From Prochlorococcus marinus XMU1411 (GTDB lineage: Bacteria; Cyanobacteriota; Cyanobacteriia; PCC-6307; Cyanobiaceae), in assembly GCF_017696075.1 (NCBI RefSeq), contig NZ_JAAORI010000004.1, forward strand, positions 124,001-188,000: a DNA stretch of 64,000 nt, written 5' to 3'. A model generated the notes under the pieces. The model saw only the letters and a list, made by a program, of their open reading frames with translations, was not told where the DNA came from and ran no database searches. Shown here one piece after another: positions 37,366 to 46,211 of the stretch (the first letter of the stretch is position 1; each line of letters opens with the position of its first letter). The position numbers and the translations under genes are program-made.

Positions 37366-39000
37366 CTAAATTAATTTTTTAAAAAATATTTCAGACATCA
37401 AGTCACTATTTATGGGGTTAACCATCCAATCAGTGATATAATCAACATCTAAAAAGTTGTTAGAAAATCGCCTATCAACAAATGTATTAGATTGGAAATT
37501 AGAATTTTCTTTATTGGGATAGTTTACAATTTTAAAACTATTTGTTTTAATTTGCTTCCCATATAAAACTGCATAAACATACTTTTGAGCCCTTAATATT
37601 TCTTCTTTTGATAATTTAGATAAATTATGAATATTTTCTAAAGTTTGTTGATAAGTTTTTATATCGTCAGGATCTATTGTGAAACCATTTCCAGAATATC
37701 TTCCAGTTCCTGCAGTAACAACAGGTATCCCCCAACAAGGTAATTCCATACCAATTGTTCCTCTAACTGTTAATCCATAATCAATTAAATTAAACAAAGA
37801 ATAAGTATTAACCTTACTATCAGCGTGAAGGAAACGAACATGAGAAGGTAAACTACCAATATGCTTCTTTACTGATATTAATTCTAATTGTTCCAAAGGC
37901 TTTTTATCCATTTTGCTTCTCCAAACATTTACGGGATGAACCTTAATAATCCAATCTAAATTAGTATTATCAATAGCAAATTTAATAGTTTCTATAAGCC
38001 ATTTTTCATAATCTTCAAAAATGTTATTTCCATAAAAAAAAGTAGCATCATATAAGATATGTGAAAAAATCACAGCAACCTTTCTCCCTTTTTCTACTTT
38101 TAATAATTTTCTAGTTTCATCAGGGGAAAATATTAATTTACCCAATTGTAATTGTTGCCTATTAAACCATTTACCATCTTCATAATTAGATTTTATTTTA
38201 TCAATTATTTTCTTTTGATCTTGAGAATCAAATTTTAAATTATTTAAAACTTTCATGGTATCTTTACCTATAGAAATAGGATGATCATTTTTATTTTTTG
38301 AGTTATAACTTTTAAAGATTAGATTATTATTTTCAGGACCACTAAGATATTGAATTACATTTATACCCATATTCAAGGCATTGTCAAAAAGTTCTCCTGA
38401 AGGGCTATAACCTCTCTCTATAAAAATTAAAAGGTTTGGCTTTATGTAATTAAGAATTCTTTCAGTTGCTACTTTTGAATTTAAAGATAATAAAAGATTT
38501 TTTTCTATTTCTTTAATATGTTGCTGATTTTCAAAATTTAATGAACCTATTCTTAATTTTCTTAATGTAGATGATAATGCATTTCTTCCAAGTCGCACAT
38601 TATTTTCCTCGTAATTAAAAAGACTTCTAGTATTCTTATTCTGAGAGATTATTTTTTTAACTCTTTTTTTGCTTATTTTGTAGTCTTCTGGAAAAATAAA
38701 GTCTTCTAAATAAATAAATTCTACTTTACCCAAAATAACGTAAATTAATTGAGTATAAATATTTTTTTTGTTCAATAAAACAACAATTTTATGATTTTTC
38801 TTCCTTAGTCCTATTGTAAATATTGCGTCTACTTTTGAAGAAGCAATATTTGAATGTAAATTACTTATTAAGGCAATTTGGTGATTATCAAAACTTTTCT
38901 GAAAAAGTAAATGTTTTTTTTGAAAATAAGAAGTCCAATTTAAAAAATCTAAAATAATTTCAAAATAAAAAGTTAATTTTAAAATAATTTTCCTCAACAT
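37366..39000 (-). CDS. Capsular polysaccharide biosynthesis protein, KpsC/KpsS-like glycosyltransferase
   Basis: The protein is about 544 residues from the ATG at 39000; a TTG lies three bases upstream. The N-terminal half contains LISNLHSNIASSKVDAIFTI and scattered basic segments. The C-terminal half has VIFSHILYDATFFYGNNIF, WIIKVHPVNVW and the segment TVRGTIGMELPCWGIPVVTAG, ending GNGFTIDPD. The His-Pro after a hydrophobic strand and the RGTIGxELP-x-x-G-x-P-V loop are marks of Capsule_synth (KpsC/KpsS-type, Kdo-transferase-like) GT-B proteins. The donor need not be Kdo here. It forms a pair with the downstream methyltransferase. Confidence 0.65.
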   Translation of the reverse strand: MLRKIILKLTFYFEIILDFLNWTSYFQKKHLLFQKSFDNHQIALISNLHSNIASSKVDAIFTIGLRKKNHKIVVLLNKKNIYTQLIYVILGKVEFIYLEDFIFPEDYKISKKRVKKIISQNKNTRSLFNYEENNVRLGRNALSSTLRKLRIGSLNFENQQHIKEIEKNLLLSLNSKVATERILNYIKPNLLIFIERGYSPSGELFDNALNMGINVIQYLSGPENNNLIFKSYNSKNKNDHPISIGKDTMKVLNNLKFDSQDQKKIIDKIKSNYEDGKWFNRQQLQLGKLIFSPDETRKLLKVEKGRKVAVIFSHILYDATFFYGNNIFEDYEKWLIETIKFAIDNTNLDWIIKVHPVNVWRSKMDKKPLEQLELISVKKHIGSLPSHVRFLHADSKVNTYSLFNLIDYGLTVRGTIGMELPCWGIPVVTAGTGRYSGNGFTIDPDDIKTYQQTLENIHNLSKLSKEEILRAQKYVYAVLYGKQIKTNSFKIVNYPNKENSNFQSNTFVDRRFSNNFLDVDYITDWMVNPINSDLMSEIFFKKLI

Positions 39001-39171
39001 CAAATCTTAGATTTAAATTTTATATTTTAAAGTATGTGAGATTGTTCAGATTTATCACATAATCATATCTAATTTTAATTGAATATTTATCTTTTTTTTC
39101 AATTCTTAAGTAATCTTCAATTAATTAATTGTTTTTAAGAACATTTACGATAAGATTATAAAAAAAAATTT

Positions 39172-40491
39172 ATGGCAAAAATACTTTATTTAACTACAGG
39201 AGCAATATCAAAAAAGCAAGGCGGTTCAGGCTTATTTAATTATCAAGTAATAGAGTATTTTTTTAAAAAAAAACATGATTTAACCCTTGGGATCTGGTCT
39301 GAAAATGAATTTTTAAGCAAATTTGATTCCAAAAAATACTTTAAACAGATTCTTGAAAGTAATAATTCAGGGGGGGAAAATAAAGTTGAATCAGGATCAA
39401 TAGAATTAAAAATTTTTAATTATGAAAGTCAAATAGATTATGAAATTAATACTAGATATTCAAAAAGATTTAGATTTTTTTCTAATCTTTTTCCCTACTT
39501 TGTTTCCTCAAAAGAACTCAAATTAAAATATAAATTATTAGATAAACTACATCAAGAGCCATATGATAGGGTTTTAATTTTTGCAGATTTCGGTTGGATA
39601 ATTGCAAGCCTTTTTTTCTCAAAAAAAGGCTTAATTATTTTTGGAGATAGTAGAGAACTGAAACATCTTGAACTTTTTATATCTAATTGTAAACTCTTAA
39701 TAAATAAAAATTTAAAAATAAAAAATTTAAAATCAACTTTAATTAGTTTTATTGTTTTCATTAATCTATATCTTCAAAGTATATTTGTTATTAAATTGAT
39801 AAAATATTCAAAAAGAAAAAAGAAAAATAATTTAAAGCTTTCTACATTTAGTCCATTTGAGAAATACTTTTATAATTTAAGAGGCCTTGACATAAGTTTA
39901 ACAAAATATTTTACTCCTCAACCTGAAGAATTAAATACATTAAATAACAAAAAAGAAGGATTTCATATTATACACGTTGGAGATTTAAGAACTACTGCTA
40001 GTTCATTAATGATAAGCGAAATGATCAAAATACTTAATGATTTTGAGAATATTTATGAAGAGAATATCATTATTAACTTAGTTGGACATTTTGATTATAA
40101 TTCTGAAAAAGCATTCAGCAAAATTTCAAAAAATATTAAGGTAAATTTCCTTGGAAATATTGAAAATATTCAAGATCTATATTCTTCTAATGATGTTTTT
40201 TTTGCACCAATGAATTACCATGTTGGCATTCGTACAAGAATAATAAGTGCCTTATCAAATTCAATTCCAGTAATTGCCCATAAAAGTAGTGGGTATGGAT
40301 TGATTGAAGCCATTAATGATAGAGACTTATTTCTATGCGATGATCATAATGATTTTGTTCAAAAACTTTATTTATTAGCAAAAAATCCTGAGATTTCGAA
40401 AAAATTATCTAAAAAAGGAAGAATATTATGGGATAAATCTTATAATCCAAAGTATAACCTCCCTTTACTAGAAGAAACTTTGTTTAGTTGA
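39172..40491 (+). CDS. Glycosyltransferase, GT-B fold
   Basis: The 439-residue protein begins KILYLTTGAISKKQGGSGLFN, a GT4-like first strand and glycine loop. The C-terminal domain starts IIHVGDLRTTASSLMISEM near residue 263. NVFFAPMNYHVGIRTRIISALSNSIPVIAH-type sequence follows (split here into FFAPMNYHVGIRTRIIS and ALSNSIPVIAHKSS). The R-x-x-x-x-A-L-x-x-x-x-P-V loop is the donor-binding segment. A Lys-rich linker of about 60 residues separates the domains. The donor is unknown. It stands alone on the plus strand, with its own upstream spacer of 170 bases. Confidence 0.72.
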   Translation: MAKILYLTTGAISKKQGGSGLFNYQVIEYFFKKKHDLTLGIWSENEFLSKFDSKKYFKQILESNNSGGENKVESGSIELKIFNYESQIDYEINTRYSKRFRFFSNLFPYFVSSKELKLKYKLLDKLHQEPYDRVLIFADFGWIIASLFFSKKGLIIFGDSRELKHLELFISNCKLLINKNLKIKNLKSTLISFIVFINLYLQSIFVIKLIKYSKRKKKNNLKLSTFSPFEKYFYNLRGLDISLTKYFTPQPEELNTLNNKKEGFHIIHVGDLRTTASSLMISEMIKILNDFENIYEENIIINLVGHFDYNSEKAFSKISKNIKVNFLGNIENIQDLYSSNDVFFAPMNYHVGIRTRIISALSNSIPVIAHKSSGYGLIEAINDRDLFLCDDHNDFVQKLYLLAKNPEISKKLSKKGRILWDKSYNPKYNLPLLEETLFS

Positions 40492-40763
40492 TTTTTAAAT
40501 TAACTTTTAAATAATATGTTTAAAGCAATTTATGATAAATTACGTTTTTAATATCACATATATTTATTAGTTTGTTTATGAATAGTATCTTATTGATTAA
40601 GCTTTAAAAACTTTTAATTAAATTATTCTTACTAAATCTAGTTTATAATTTCTAAAAAATCCAATAATAAGCCTAAATTTACCAAAAATAAAACTAAAAA
40701 GTAAATTGTCAAATTTCAGAATAATCTATTTGCTAAAATAAAAAATATGGTGTTTTCAAAATC

Positions 40764-42131
40764 ATGAAATGTGAGATATTAATATCTATAGGAGAATTAG
40801 TAGATAAAATTACAATCTTACAAATAAAATCAGAGAAAATTAAGAACCCAATTTCTTTAAAAAATATAAAATACGAATTATTTATTCTTCAAAAAAAATT
40901 TGATTTGTTGGATTTATCGAACTCTTTAAAATCTTTAGAGAGAAAATTATTTGAAACAAACTATAGTTTATGGAATGTTTGTGAACAACGAAGAAACTTA
41001 GATAGAGAAAAATCTTTTGGGGAAAACTATGTTGAATTATCCAAACTGGAATATAAATTGAATGATGAAAGAGCTAAAATCAAAAAGCTAATTAACAAAA
41101 TTACTAACAGTGATATTAAAGAAGAAAAAAGTTATAATGAACTACAAGATAAAGATAATTACATAACAGATCTTGAGGAAAATAAAAACTTAAAAGACAT
41201 AGGTAGGAAAGTTATAAATGACGCAATCTTTGGACTAATAAAATTAAATCAAAGCCTTAACTCAAATTTTGTTTTCTTTTGCGAAGAAATTGAAAAAAAT
41301 GTTGGAAAAGTAATTTTCTGTGGAATAGGCAAATCAGGACACATTGCAAAAAAACTTTCTGCAACATTTTCTTCCCTTGGTATTTCCTCAATCTTTCTTC
41401 ATGCCTCAGAGGCTTTACATGGAGATATGGGCGTAATAAAAGAAAACGATTGCGTGATTTTCATCTCAAAATCAGGGGAAGCAAATGAATTTCCACCAAT
41501 TATTTCTTTATGTAATAAAAAAAAAATAAGTGTTTTAGCAATAACTTTCTCTGAAAAATCTTCGTTAACTAAGTTAATCGATAAAGAAAGGGTACTTTTA
41601 TTACCAGATACTGGAGAAGCATGTTCTTTAGGATTAGCTCCAACAACCTCTGCAATTGTTACTTTATCAATTGGCGATGCAATAGCACTTACAGTATCTC
41701 AAAGAAAAAATCACAGCAAAGATGATTTTGCAGAAGTTCACCCTGCAGGCAAATTAGGAAAAATGTTAACACCTGTTCATCAAGTTATGCATAAAAAACT
41801 ACCTATAATAAGAATAAATGAATTGAAATTTAGTGATATTTTAACCAAATTTATTCAAGGAAGATTTGGGATAGTAGGAGTTGTAGATGAAGAAGATAAG
41901 CTATTAGGAATAATTTCAGATTTTGACCTTCGAAAATTAATTGAAAAAGGAGAAATTAATAATCCTATATCAGCAGTAAATAAAAATTTTTGCAGAATTA
42001 ATAAGGAAATAACTCTTGGAGAAGCAGCAAATTATTTAAAAGAAAAAAGAATAATCTCATGCTTTGTATTAGAAGATGATTTTAAAATAGTTGGTTTAAT
42101 AAGTGTTTATGATGTTCTTGAAATTATATAA
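40764..42131 (+). CDS. Fusion: DUF6165 domain + KpsF/GutQ-type sugar-phosphate isomerase (SIS) + two CBS domains
   Basis: Three regions are visible in 455 residues. Residues 1-130 match DUF6165: ISIGELVDKITILQIKSEKI at the start, then LWNVCEQRRNLD and Glu/Lys-rich helices. Residues 141-330 are a KpsF/GutQ SIS domain with FCGIGKSGHIAKKLSATF, LHASEALHGDMG, FISKSGEANE and FAEVHPAGKLGK. Residues 335-455 hold two CBS repeats. KpsF-type enzymes isomerise ribulose-5-P to arabinose-5-P in the Kdo path. DUF6165 is a family of unknown function found in polysaccharide loci. I know of no standard enzyme with this fusion. The gene starts a three-gene operon with 2-base and -4-base spacings. Confidence 0.85.
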   Translation: MKCEILISIGELVDKITILQIKSEKIKNPISLKNIKYELFILQKKFDLLDLSNSLKSLERKLFETNYSLWNVCEQRRNLDREKSFGENYVELSKLEYKLNDERAKIKKLINKITNSDIKEEKSYNELQDKDNYITDLEENKNLKDIGRKVINDAIFGLIKLNQSLNSNFVFFCEEIEKNVGKVIFCGIGKSGHIAKKLSATFSSLGISSIFLHASEALHGDMGVIKENDCVIFISKSGEANEFPPIISLCNKKKISVLAITFSEKSSLTKLIDKERVLLLPDTGEACSLGLAPTTSAIVTLSIGDAIALTVSQRKNHSKDDFAEVHPAGKLGKMLTPVHQVMHKKLPIIRINELKFSDILTKFIQGRFGIVGVVDEEDKLLGIISDFDLRKLIEKGEINNPISAVNKNFCRINKEITLGEAANYLKEKRIISCFVLEDDFKIVGLISVYDVLEII

Positions 42132-42133
42132 AC

Positions 42134-43720
42134 ATGAAATATACACTTTTAATACAAGCTGGAGGAAGTGGGAAGAGACTTAAAACTTTTACCAAAAATA
42201 AACCTAAAGCATTAGTTACATATAATTCAAAACCTTTAGTAAGTCATTTAATAGATGTTTTTTCAATTAGAAACATATGTGAAAGAGTAATAATTATTGT
42301 TGATTATAAAGAGGATATTTTTATGGAATATTTGCCTTACTTGAAAAATTTCCATCCTGAAATAAAGATTGACCTTATATCAAGTAAACCAGCCAAAGGG
42401 ACTGTAGCAGGTCTAAAAAAAACAATTAAAGAATTTGATATTTCATCACCAATTTTATATTCATGGTGTGATTTAGTTCCTACTTATGATTACCAATACT
42501 ATAAAAAAATGATAAAGGAAGTTATTAAGATAAAAGATAAGATTACAATTTTCTATTCAAAAGGAGTAACTTGTCGTTGGTCCATAGAAAGAAAAAATAA
42601 CAAAATTAATCTAATTGAAAAATCATCCTCCGAAAAAGGAGTTTTAGGTATATTTTATATTCCCAATAAAAAATTAATTGATTTTTATGGAGATTCTGGA
42701 GAATTTGTTCGTTTAATGAGCGAAAAAATTAATTTTAAATTTATAAACATAAAATCAATAGATGGATTTCTTGAACTTGGTGATTATGAAAATCTAATAT
42801 CACTTTACAACGAAAAAAATACGACTCGTTATTTTAATAAAATAAAATTTGATAATGGCAAAATTATAAAAGAATCAGTTTTTAAAGATTTCCAGAAGTT
42901 AATAAAACGAGAATATAAATGGTATCTTGAGGTTTTAAAATTAGGATATATGGATATTCCTAAAGGAATAATTAAAGATGGTAATAAATTAATTATGGAG
43001 AAAATTAATGGAAAAAGTTATTTTGAAATTCAAAATGAAGATGAGATGTTGCAATATACAAAATATTGTTATAGCTCCTTATCTAATCTTCATAATCTAA
43101 ATAAAGTTCCAATAAAAATAAATTCATTGGAAGAAGTTTACTTAAACAAAACAATTCAAAGAATTGAGTCTGTATTCTCTCTTCTACCAAAAAAAGAATC
43201 TAAAATTTTAATTAACAATATAGAATGCATTAATTTGGTTGCTCATAGTAATTGGCGAGATCTACTAAAAGAAAAATTTAAGAGATTATCTTTTATTAGC
43301 CACTTTAGACCTATTCACGGAGACCCTACTTTATCCAATAATATCTATAAATCTGATTCTAATTGCGTGAAATTTATTGATCCAAGAGGATATTTCTATG
43401 ATGAAGGAATTTATGGAGATCCAAGATATGATTTAGCAAAATTGTATTATAGTATTAAAGGAGGATACGACTTTTTTAATAGGAAACTTTTTGATTATGA
43501 ATACAATGAGAAAGTTTTCAACTTTTCGATATGGAGAAAAGATAATTTATATCTTAAAAGTATAAAATGGCTTGAAAAAAAAATAAAAAATATAGATGAC
43601 ATTAAAATTATTCATTCCTTTATATGGTTAAGCCTAACTGGTTATTGCGTAGATGATTATGATTCAATAATAACTTCCTATTTTATAGGATGTCAGTATT
43701 TTTCTCTTCTTAAAAAATGA
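42134..43720 (+). CDS. Fusion: sugar-phosphate nucleotidyltransferase + choline-kinase/APH-type phosphotransferase
   Basis: This 528-residue protein has two enzymes. Residues 1-225 are a nucleotidyltransferase with LIQAGGSGKRLKTFTKNKPKAL (Gly10-Leu16 loop) and SWCDLVPTYDY as the metal-binding acidic block. Residues 235-525 are a phosphotransferase of the APH/choline-kinase fold, with HGDPTLSNN at 395-403 (catalytic Asp397) and FIDPRGY with metal-binding Asp416. The gene follows the KpsF fusion by 2 bases and overlaps the HAD gene by 4. The set suggests isomerisation, phosphorylation and nucleotide activation of one sugar or polyol. The specific substrate cannot be read from sequence. Confidence 0.83.
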   Translation: MKYTLLIQAGGSGKRLKTFTKNKPKALVTYNSKPLVSHLIDVFSIRNICERVIIIVDYKEDIFMEYLPYLKNFHPEIKIDLISSKPAKGTVAGLKKTIKEFDISSPILYSWCDLVPTYDYQYYKKMIKEVIKIKDKITIFYSKGVTCRWSIERKNNKINLIEKSSSEKGVLGIFYIPNKKLIDFYGDSGEFVRLMSEKINFKFINIKSIDGFLELGDYENLISLYNEKNTTRYFNKIKFDNGKIIKESVFKDFQKLIKREYKWYLEVLKLGYMDIPKGIIKDGNKLIMEKINGKSYFEIQNEDEMLQYTKYCYSSLSNLHNLNKVPIKINSLEEVYLNKTIQRIESVFSLLPKKESKILINNIECINLVAHSNWRDLLKEKFKRLSFISHFRPIHGDPTLSNNIYKSDSNCVKFIDPRGYFYDEGIYGDPRYDLAKLYYSIKGGYDFFNRKLFDYEYNEKVFNFSIWRKDNLYLKSIKWLEKKIKNIDDIKIIHSFIWLSLTGYCVDDYDSIITSYFIGCQYFSLLKK

Positions 43721-44124
43721 TTATCAATCCAAATAATAATAAAATAAATTTAAAAATTAGTAAACTATCACATACTTGGTTTATTGATTTAGACGGAACG
43801 ATATTTAAACACAATAAATACAAAGAAAATGGTTTTGATATAATAGTCAACTCTAATGTGCAAAAATTCTTTGATCAGATTTCAGAAAATGATTTTTTAA
43901 TTTTTACTACTTCTAGGAGTTCTTCTTTGTCTAAATTGTGTGAAACTTCTTTAAAAGAAATTCTTAATATTAAACAGAATTTTACCATTATTTATGGACT
44001 ACCCCACGGAGAAAGAATTCTAATAAATGACTCCAAGCCATCAGGCATGATTACTTCTTTAGCTATTAATATTGATAGAGATAATTTTCCTGAATTTATT
44101 TTAAATGAAGACCAAAGTATTTAA
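43717..44124 (+). CDS. Small HAD-like phosphatase
   Basis: The 135-residue protein has the HAD motif I FIDLDGTIF (nucleophile Asp) near residue 24. FLIFTTSRSSS corresponds to motif II Thr/Ser, and ERILINDSKPSGM supplies the acidic motif IV region. It lacks a cap domain, as in small capsule-locus phosphatases of the C2/C0 type. It overlaps the preceding fusion gene by four bases (ATGA), so its product is made in step with it. It most likely dephosphorylates the intermediate handled by the two upstream fusion enzymes. The final residues (EFILNEDQSI) show no domain. Confidence 0.75.
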   Translation: MIINPNNNKINLKISKLSHTWFIDLDGTIFKHNKYKENGFDIIVNSNVQKFFDQISENDFLIFTTSRSSSLSKLCETSLKEILNIKQNFTIIYGLPHGERILINDSKPSGMITSLAINIDRDNFPEFILNEDQSI

Positions 44125-44474
44125 ATAAATAGTTTTTAAGATTATAACTATTTAATAAAAATATATAAATGTTAAACATAATAAAATAAATTTTAATTAA
44201 ATATTTTTAATCCTATTAATTATTAATTGAAAATAATCTTTAATATTAATTTAAAGATTTATTTCTATTAGTTAAGCAAATTTAGTTTGTTCAAAAATCT
44301 TTATTATTCTTTATTTTTTTTTATGTATTTTAAAAAGTTCTTAATAATAGTTTAAATATAATTTATATTCTATTTATTAAAGTATAAACAAAAAAAGAAA
44401 TTTCACTAATCGAATTAAAAATAATTTAAGAATTTCCTAATTTATTTTTAAGTAATTTTTTAAAAAAAAAAAAA
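44125..44474. other. Intergenic stretch before tRNA-Ala, no gene seen
   Basis: This stretch is about 350 bases of very A/T-rich DNA between the convergent HAD gene and the tRNA. It ends in a run of 13 A on the plus strand (44462-44474). Read from the minus strand this is a T-run starting right after the tRNA 3' end, and it may stop tRNA transcription. No protein remnant or stable hairpin was recognised. Confidence 0.5.
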
Positions 44475-44547
44475 TGGAGCCAAGCGGACTCGAACCGCTG
44501 GCCACCTGCATGCCATGCAGGTGCTCTACCAGCTGAGCTATGGCCCC
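44475..44547 (-). tRNA. tRNA-Ala (anticodon GGC)
   Basis: The 73-base minus-strand sequence folds as a complete cloverleaf. It has a 7-bp acceptor stem GGGGCCA/TGGCTCC with the G3-U70 alanine identity pair, a D arm GCTC/GAGC, an anticodon stem CCTGC/GCAGG with loop ATGGCAT (anticodon GGC), a 5-base variable loop, and a T arm AGCGG/CCGCT with TTCGAGT. The discriminator base is A. CCA is not encoded beyond it. This is the only RNA gene found in the window. Confidence 0.97.
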
Positions 44548-44558
44548 AAATCTTTAAA

Positions 44559-44600
44559 CGTTAGTCTTATCAATCTATTATGAGATTTTTTACTAACGCC
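44559..44600 (-). promoter_or_regulatory. Probable tRNA-Ala promoter within a nested inverted repeat
   Basis: On the minus strand CATAAT (44582-44577) lies about 30 bases before the tRNA 5' end; an ATTACA hexamer lies about 18 bases further up. The -10 is the loop of an inverted repeat AATCT/AGATT (44572-44576, 44583-44587). That repeat is itself enclosed by CGTTAG/CTAACG (44559-44564, 44593-44598). The nested symmetry may be an operator or the end signal of apt. The promoter call is moderate; the repeats are exact. Confidence 0.4.
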
Positions 44601-44733
44601 TGTAATTTCTATATTACTTTAAAGGATTTTATAAATCAAATCTTTGGTTAAAAATTTAAGAGAAAAAAAAGTTAAATTATTGATTATATTGAAAGCAAAA
44701 TTAAATCTCACCAGCACTAAAAAACTATTTTTA

Positions 44734-45252
44734 TTAATAAATTAATTGAGATTCTACAGGGAAATTAAATTTAGATTTTGCATTTAAGTCTTTAAGTTCT
44801 ATAACTACTGATAAACCTGTTACTTGTTTATTTTGAGAATTTATAATATCTACAACACAATTTACTGTGCCCCCTGTTGCTAATAAATCGTCAATAATAA
44901 AAAAAGTTTGAAAGTCAGAAATAGAGTTTTTCTGAATTGATAATGAGTTGGAAGCGTATTCCAAATCATATGATTTACTTATAATTTCACCTGGCAATTT
45001 ACCAGGCTTACGAGCAACAATTAATGGCTTGGCCAAGTGAAATGATATTGCAGAACCAAATATAAAACCTCTAGCATCTATAGCGATTATGGCATCAGAA
45101 CTTTTAAGAAGATTATTAGAAGACATTTTTTTAATTAAAAAATTAAAAACTTCAGGATTTTTTAAAATTGGAAGTACATCTCTAAAAACTATCCCTTCTA
45201 TAGGAAAGTCTTTATATGAATCAATTGCAAATTTCAACTTGTTATTTTTCAT
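44734..45252 (-). CDS. apt: Adenine phosphoribosyltransferase
   Basis: Apt salvages adenine with PRPP to AMP. The 172-residue protein has SYKDFPIEGIVFRDVLPIL near the N terminus and IAIDARGFIFGSAISF. RKPGKLPG is the mobile-loop segment, and the PRPP-binding motif FFIIDDLLATGGTVNC lies near residue 120. These are diagnostic of Apt. It lies divergently from the MTA/SAH nucleosidase gene, with 44 bases between the start codons. The nucleosidase releases adenine, so the two genes form a purine-salvage pair. This is housekeeping content inside an otherwise polysaccharide region. Confidence 0.95.
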   Translation of the reverse strand: MKNNKLKFAIDSYKDFPIEGIVFRDVLPILKNPEVFNFLIKKMSSNNLLKSSDAIIAIDARGFIFGSAISFHLAKPLIVARKPGKLPGEIISKSYDLEYASNSLSIQKNSISDFQTFFIIDDLLATGGTVNCVVDIINSQNKQVTGLSVVIELKDLNAKSKFNFPVESQLIY

Positions 45253-45296
45253 TTTGATGAAATTACTTTATATTTAAGGGCATTGTATCTAAAAAT

Positions 45297-46058
45297 ATGG
45301 AATCTATAAATATAGGTCTGCTTAGCGCAATGCCTGAAGAGATTGGGACTGCTATTGATAACTTAGAGAATGTAACTTTATCTGAATATGGAGATTTAAA
45401 AATATACTATGGGAAATTAAAGAAAAAAATTCCAAATTATAAATCTGTATATGTAACTTTAGCTTGGAGTGGATGGGGTAAAGTAAGCTCTGCTAGAGCA
45501 ATAACAAGAATTCTATCAGGCATTAACAAAGTAGATTTAATCCTTTTTACAGGAGTTGCAGGAGCGGCAAATAAAAATCTAAATCAATGGGATATAGTCA
45601 TCGCTGATGAAGTAATGCAGCATGATATGGATGCCAGACCAATTTTTGATAAATTTGTTCTACCATCTCTAAAAAAGGCAAAAATAAAGTGTAATAATTA
45701 TTTGATCGACTGGATTTTTAATTCACTAACAAATCGCTTAAATAATGGCTCTTTAAAAAAATTTGGAGTGATTAGAAAGGGATTAATTGCTACAGGAGAT
45801 TCATTTATTTCAGATGAAAGTGTAATAAAAAGATTAAAAGATCAAATACCTAACTTAGAAGCTATTGAAATGGAAGGAGCTGCAGTTGCTCAAGTTGCGG
45901 AGCAAGAAAGGATTCCCTGGGCAATCATAAGAGTGATTTCAGATAGTGCTAATTCTAATTCTATGATTGACTTTGATCAATTTCTCAAAGATTATGTTTT
46001 CTATTCTTGGGAATTATTAGATTGTATATTAGAAGATATTCCAAAGATACTGGTTTGA
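45297..46058 (+). CDS. mtnN: 5'-methylthioadenosine/S-adenosylhomocysteine nucleosidase
   Basis: This enzyme cleaves MTA and SAH to adenine plus the ribose product, removing SAM-reaction by-products. The 253-residue protein has GLLSAMPEEI at residue 7 (catalytic Glu) and LFTGVAGAAN in the glycine loop. DEVMQHDMDARP contributes to substrate binding, and EMEGAAVAQVA supplies the Met-Glu pair that contacts ribose. RVISDSAN near the C terminus carries the catalytic Asp. Its adenine would be recycled by the adjacent apt. Several SAM methyltransferases in the island would feed it, though it is an ordinary core gene. Confidence 0.93.
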   Translation: MESINIGLLSAMPEEIGTAIDNLENVTLSEYGDLKIYYGKLKKKIPNYKSVYVTLAWSGWGKVSSARAITRILSGINKVDLILFTGVAGAANKNLNQWDIVIADEVMQHDMDARPIFDKFVLPSLKKAKIKCNNYLIDWIFNSLTNRLNNGSLKKFGVIRKGLIATGDSFISDESVIKRLKDQIPNLEAIEMEGAAVAQVAEQERIPWAIIRVISDSANSNSMIDFDQFLKDYVFYSWELLDCILEDIPKILV

Positions 46059-46211
46059 GTATTAATTAGATTTTTAATTTTATTGATTATACAAAAAATG
46101 AAAATTATTTATAAGTTGAATTTAAGTAAGTTTTTAAAATTAACTTCATTAAATAATGCTAAATCATTCAGAGGATGTTAACTTAATCTATTATTACCAA
46201 TCAATAAGAAG

